Positions 63,238 through 64,000 of a stretch of 64,000 bases of DNA are shown piece after piece. The number at the start of each line of letters is the position of its first letter. Within the stretch, counting starts at the first letter, position 1. Made by a program: the position numbers and the translations under genes. The DNA is taken from positions 1-64,000 of the forward strand of contig NZ_RJSF01000036.1 of the NCBI RefSeq assembly GCF_003725535.1, read 5' to 3'. Source of the stretch: Nocardioides pocheonensis (GTDB taxonomy: Bacteria; Actinomycetota; Actinomycetes; Propionibacteriales; Nocardioidaceae). A model generated the notes under the pieces. The model saw nothing but the letters and a program-made list of their open reading frames with translations. It made no database searches and was not told where the DNA came from.

Positions 63238-64000
63238 TCAGCCGATCGAGTGCCCGGTCGCGCGAAGGTTCTCGCAGGCCTCGACGACGCGGGCGGCCAT
63301 GCCGGCCTCGCCGGCCTTGCCCCAGGCACGGGGGTCGTAGGCCTTCTTGTTGCCGACCTCGCCGTCGACCTTGAGCACGCCGTCGTAGTTGCTGAACATG
63401 TGCGCCGCGACCGGCCGGGTGAAGGCGTACTGGGTGTCGGTGTCGACGTTCATCTTCACCACGCCGTAGTCGACCGCCGCGCCGATCTCGTCGGCCGTCG
63501 AGCCGGAGCCACCGTGGAAGACCAGGTCGAACGGCTTGGAGCCGGCGTCGAGGCCGAGCTTCGCGACCACGGCCTCCTGGGCCGCCTTGAGGATCTCGGG
63601 GCGCAGCTTGACGTTGCCCGGCTTGTAGACGCCGTGCACGTTGCCGAAGGTCAGCGCCGTCATGTAGCGGCCGTTCTCGCCGGTGCCGAGGGCCTCGACG
63701 GTCGCGAGGGCGTCCTCGGGGGTGGTGTAGAGCTTCTCGTCGATCGCGCCGACGATGCCGTCCTCCTCACCGCCGACGACGCCGACCTCGATCTCGAGGA
63801 TCACGTGTGCCGCAGCGGCCTTGGCCAGCAGCTCGCGCGCGATCTCGAGGTTCTCCGTCAGCGGCACCGCGGAGCCGTCCCACATGTGCGACTGGAACAG
63901 CGGCGCCTCGCCCCGCGCCACGCGCTCGGCGGAGATCTCCAGCAGCGGGCGCACGAAGCCGTCGAGCTTGTCCTTCGGGCAGTGGTCGGTGTGCAGCGCG
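63238..64000 (-). CDS. fba: Class II fructose-bisphosphate aldolase (partial, 5' end beyond window)
   Basis: 253 C-terminal residues are visible; about 90 N-terminal residues lie past base 64000. The zinc/catalytic segment ALHTDHCPKDKLD is at the window edge. EIEVGVVGGEEDG, NVHGVYKPGNV (zinc His), VFHGGSGS (zinc His) and VVKMNVDTDTQYAFT follow. A metal-dependent glycolytic and gluconeogenic aldolase, type A (MtFBA-like) form. The reading frame continues to the window edge without an internal start being needed. Confidence 0.96.
   Translation of the reverse strand, partial: ALHTDHCPKDKLDGFVRPLLEISAERVARGEAPLFQSHMWDGSAVPLTENLEIARELLAKAAAAHVILEIEVGVVGGEEDGIVGAIDEKLYTTPEDALATVEALGTGENGRYMTALTFGNVHGVYKPGNVKLRPEILKAAQEAVVAKLGLDAGSKPFDLVFHGGSGSTADEIGAAVDYGVVKMNVDTDTQYAFTRPVAAHMFSNYDGVLKVDGEVGNKKAYDPRAWGKAGEAGMAARVVEACENLRATGHSIG

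Overview
High-GC DNA with frequent GTG starts, 4-bp stop/start overlaps and many start codons that sit directly behind a -10 box. The gene content is actinobacterial: BldC, DUF3073, DUF3151, a PurS/PurQ/PurL FGAM synthase, LCP proteins, and a heme-degrading enzyme with the MhuD catalytic residues at identical positions. The order bldC - valine dehydrogenase - DUF3073 - purM - purF matches what I know of Streptomyces, but the surrounding genes look more like Nocardioides or a relative. This is chromosomal sequence. I see no IS element, phage module, CRISPR array or rRNA. One tRNA (Phe) is present.

Layout. 1-2.3 kb: end of an upstream gene, then a LacI-type regulator behind three palindromes, followed by a zinc alcohol dehydrogenase. 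2.4 kb: tRNA-Phe. 2.5-4.4 kb: a hypothetical protein, and an APC amino-acid permease broken by one extra base. 4.4-13 kb: an accessory catabolic locus made of a CUT2 (ribose-type) ABC importer, a D-2-hydroxyacid dehydrogenase, a divergent cyclase-family hydrolase and a large ATPase/LuxR regulator; its substrate is unknown. 13-15.6 kb: an esterase/beta-lactamase overlapping a flavin monooxygenase, behind a KstR-like operator. 15.5-20.9 kb: two SGNH hydrolases, a K+ channel with an unusual filter, a patatin and an enoyl-CoA hydratase. 21-36 kb: bldC, vdh, purM, purF, M20 peptidase, LCP protein, ArsR/MFS pair, purL, DUF1906 lysin-like protein, purQ, purS. 36-44.9 kb: LCP protein, acyl-CoA ligase, purC, SnoaL-like protein with a KstR-like site, MFS, YetF, a secreted helical protein, HIT protein. 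45-49.9 kb: a phosphotransferase/lipocalin-like operon with a third KstR-like site, acylphosphatase, mhuD, purB, MmcQ. 50-56.5 kb: purD, SDR-P450 operon with divergent TetR, small catalase, purA. 56.7-64 kb: diacylglycerol kinase-like protein, MctP/DUF3311 transporter, DUF3151, DHA2 efflux MFS, an AbiEi/nuclease-like gene flanked by repeats, and the 3' part of class II fba.

Nine de novo purine genes (purM, F, L, Q, S, C, B, D, A) all read leftward but are scattered among unrelated genes over 33 kb, and I found no operator common to them. Three families of long inverted repeats, each present twice, lie between genes. Recurrent signals not explained by the genes are AGAAC-NN-GTTCT palindromes at three transcription units that could form a lipid/steroid-type regulon, and a TANNNT box 6-8 nt before the start codon of at least 14 genes, which suggests widespread leaderless transcription.
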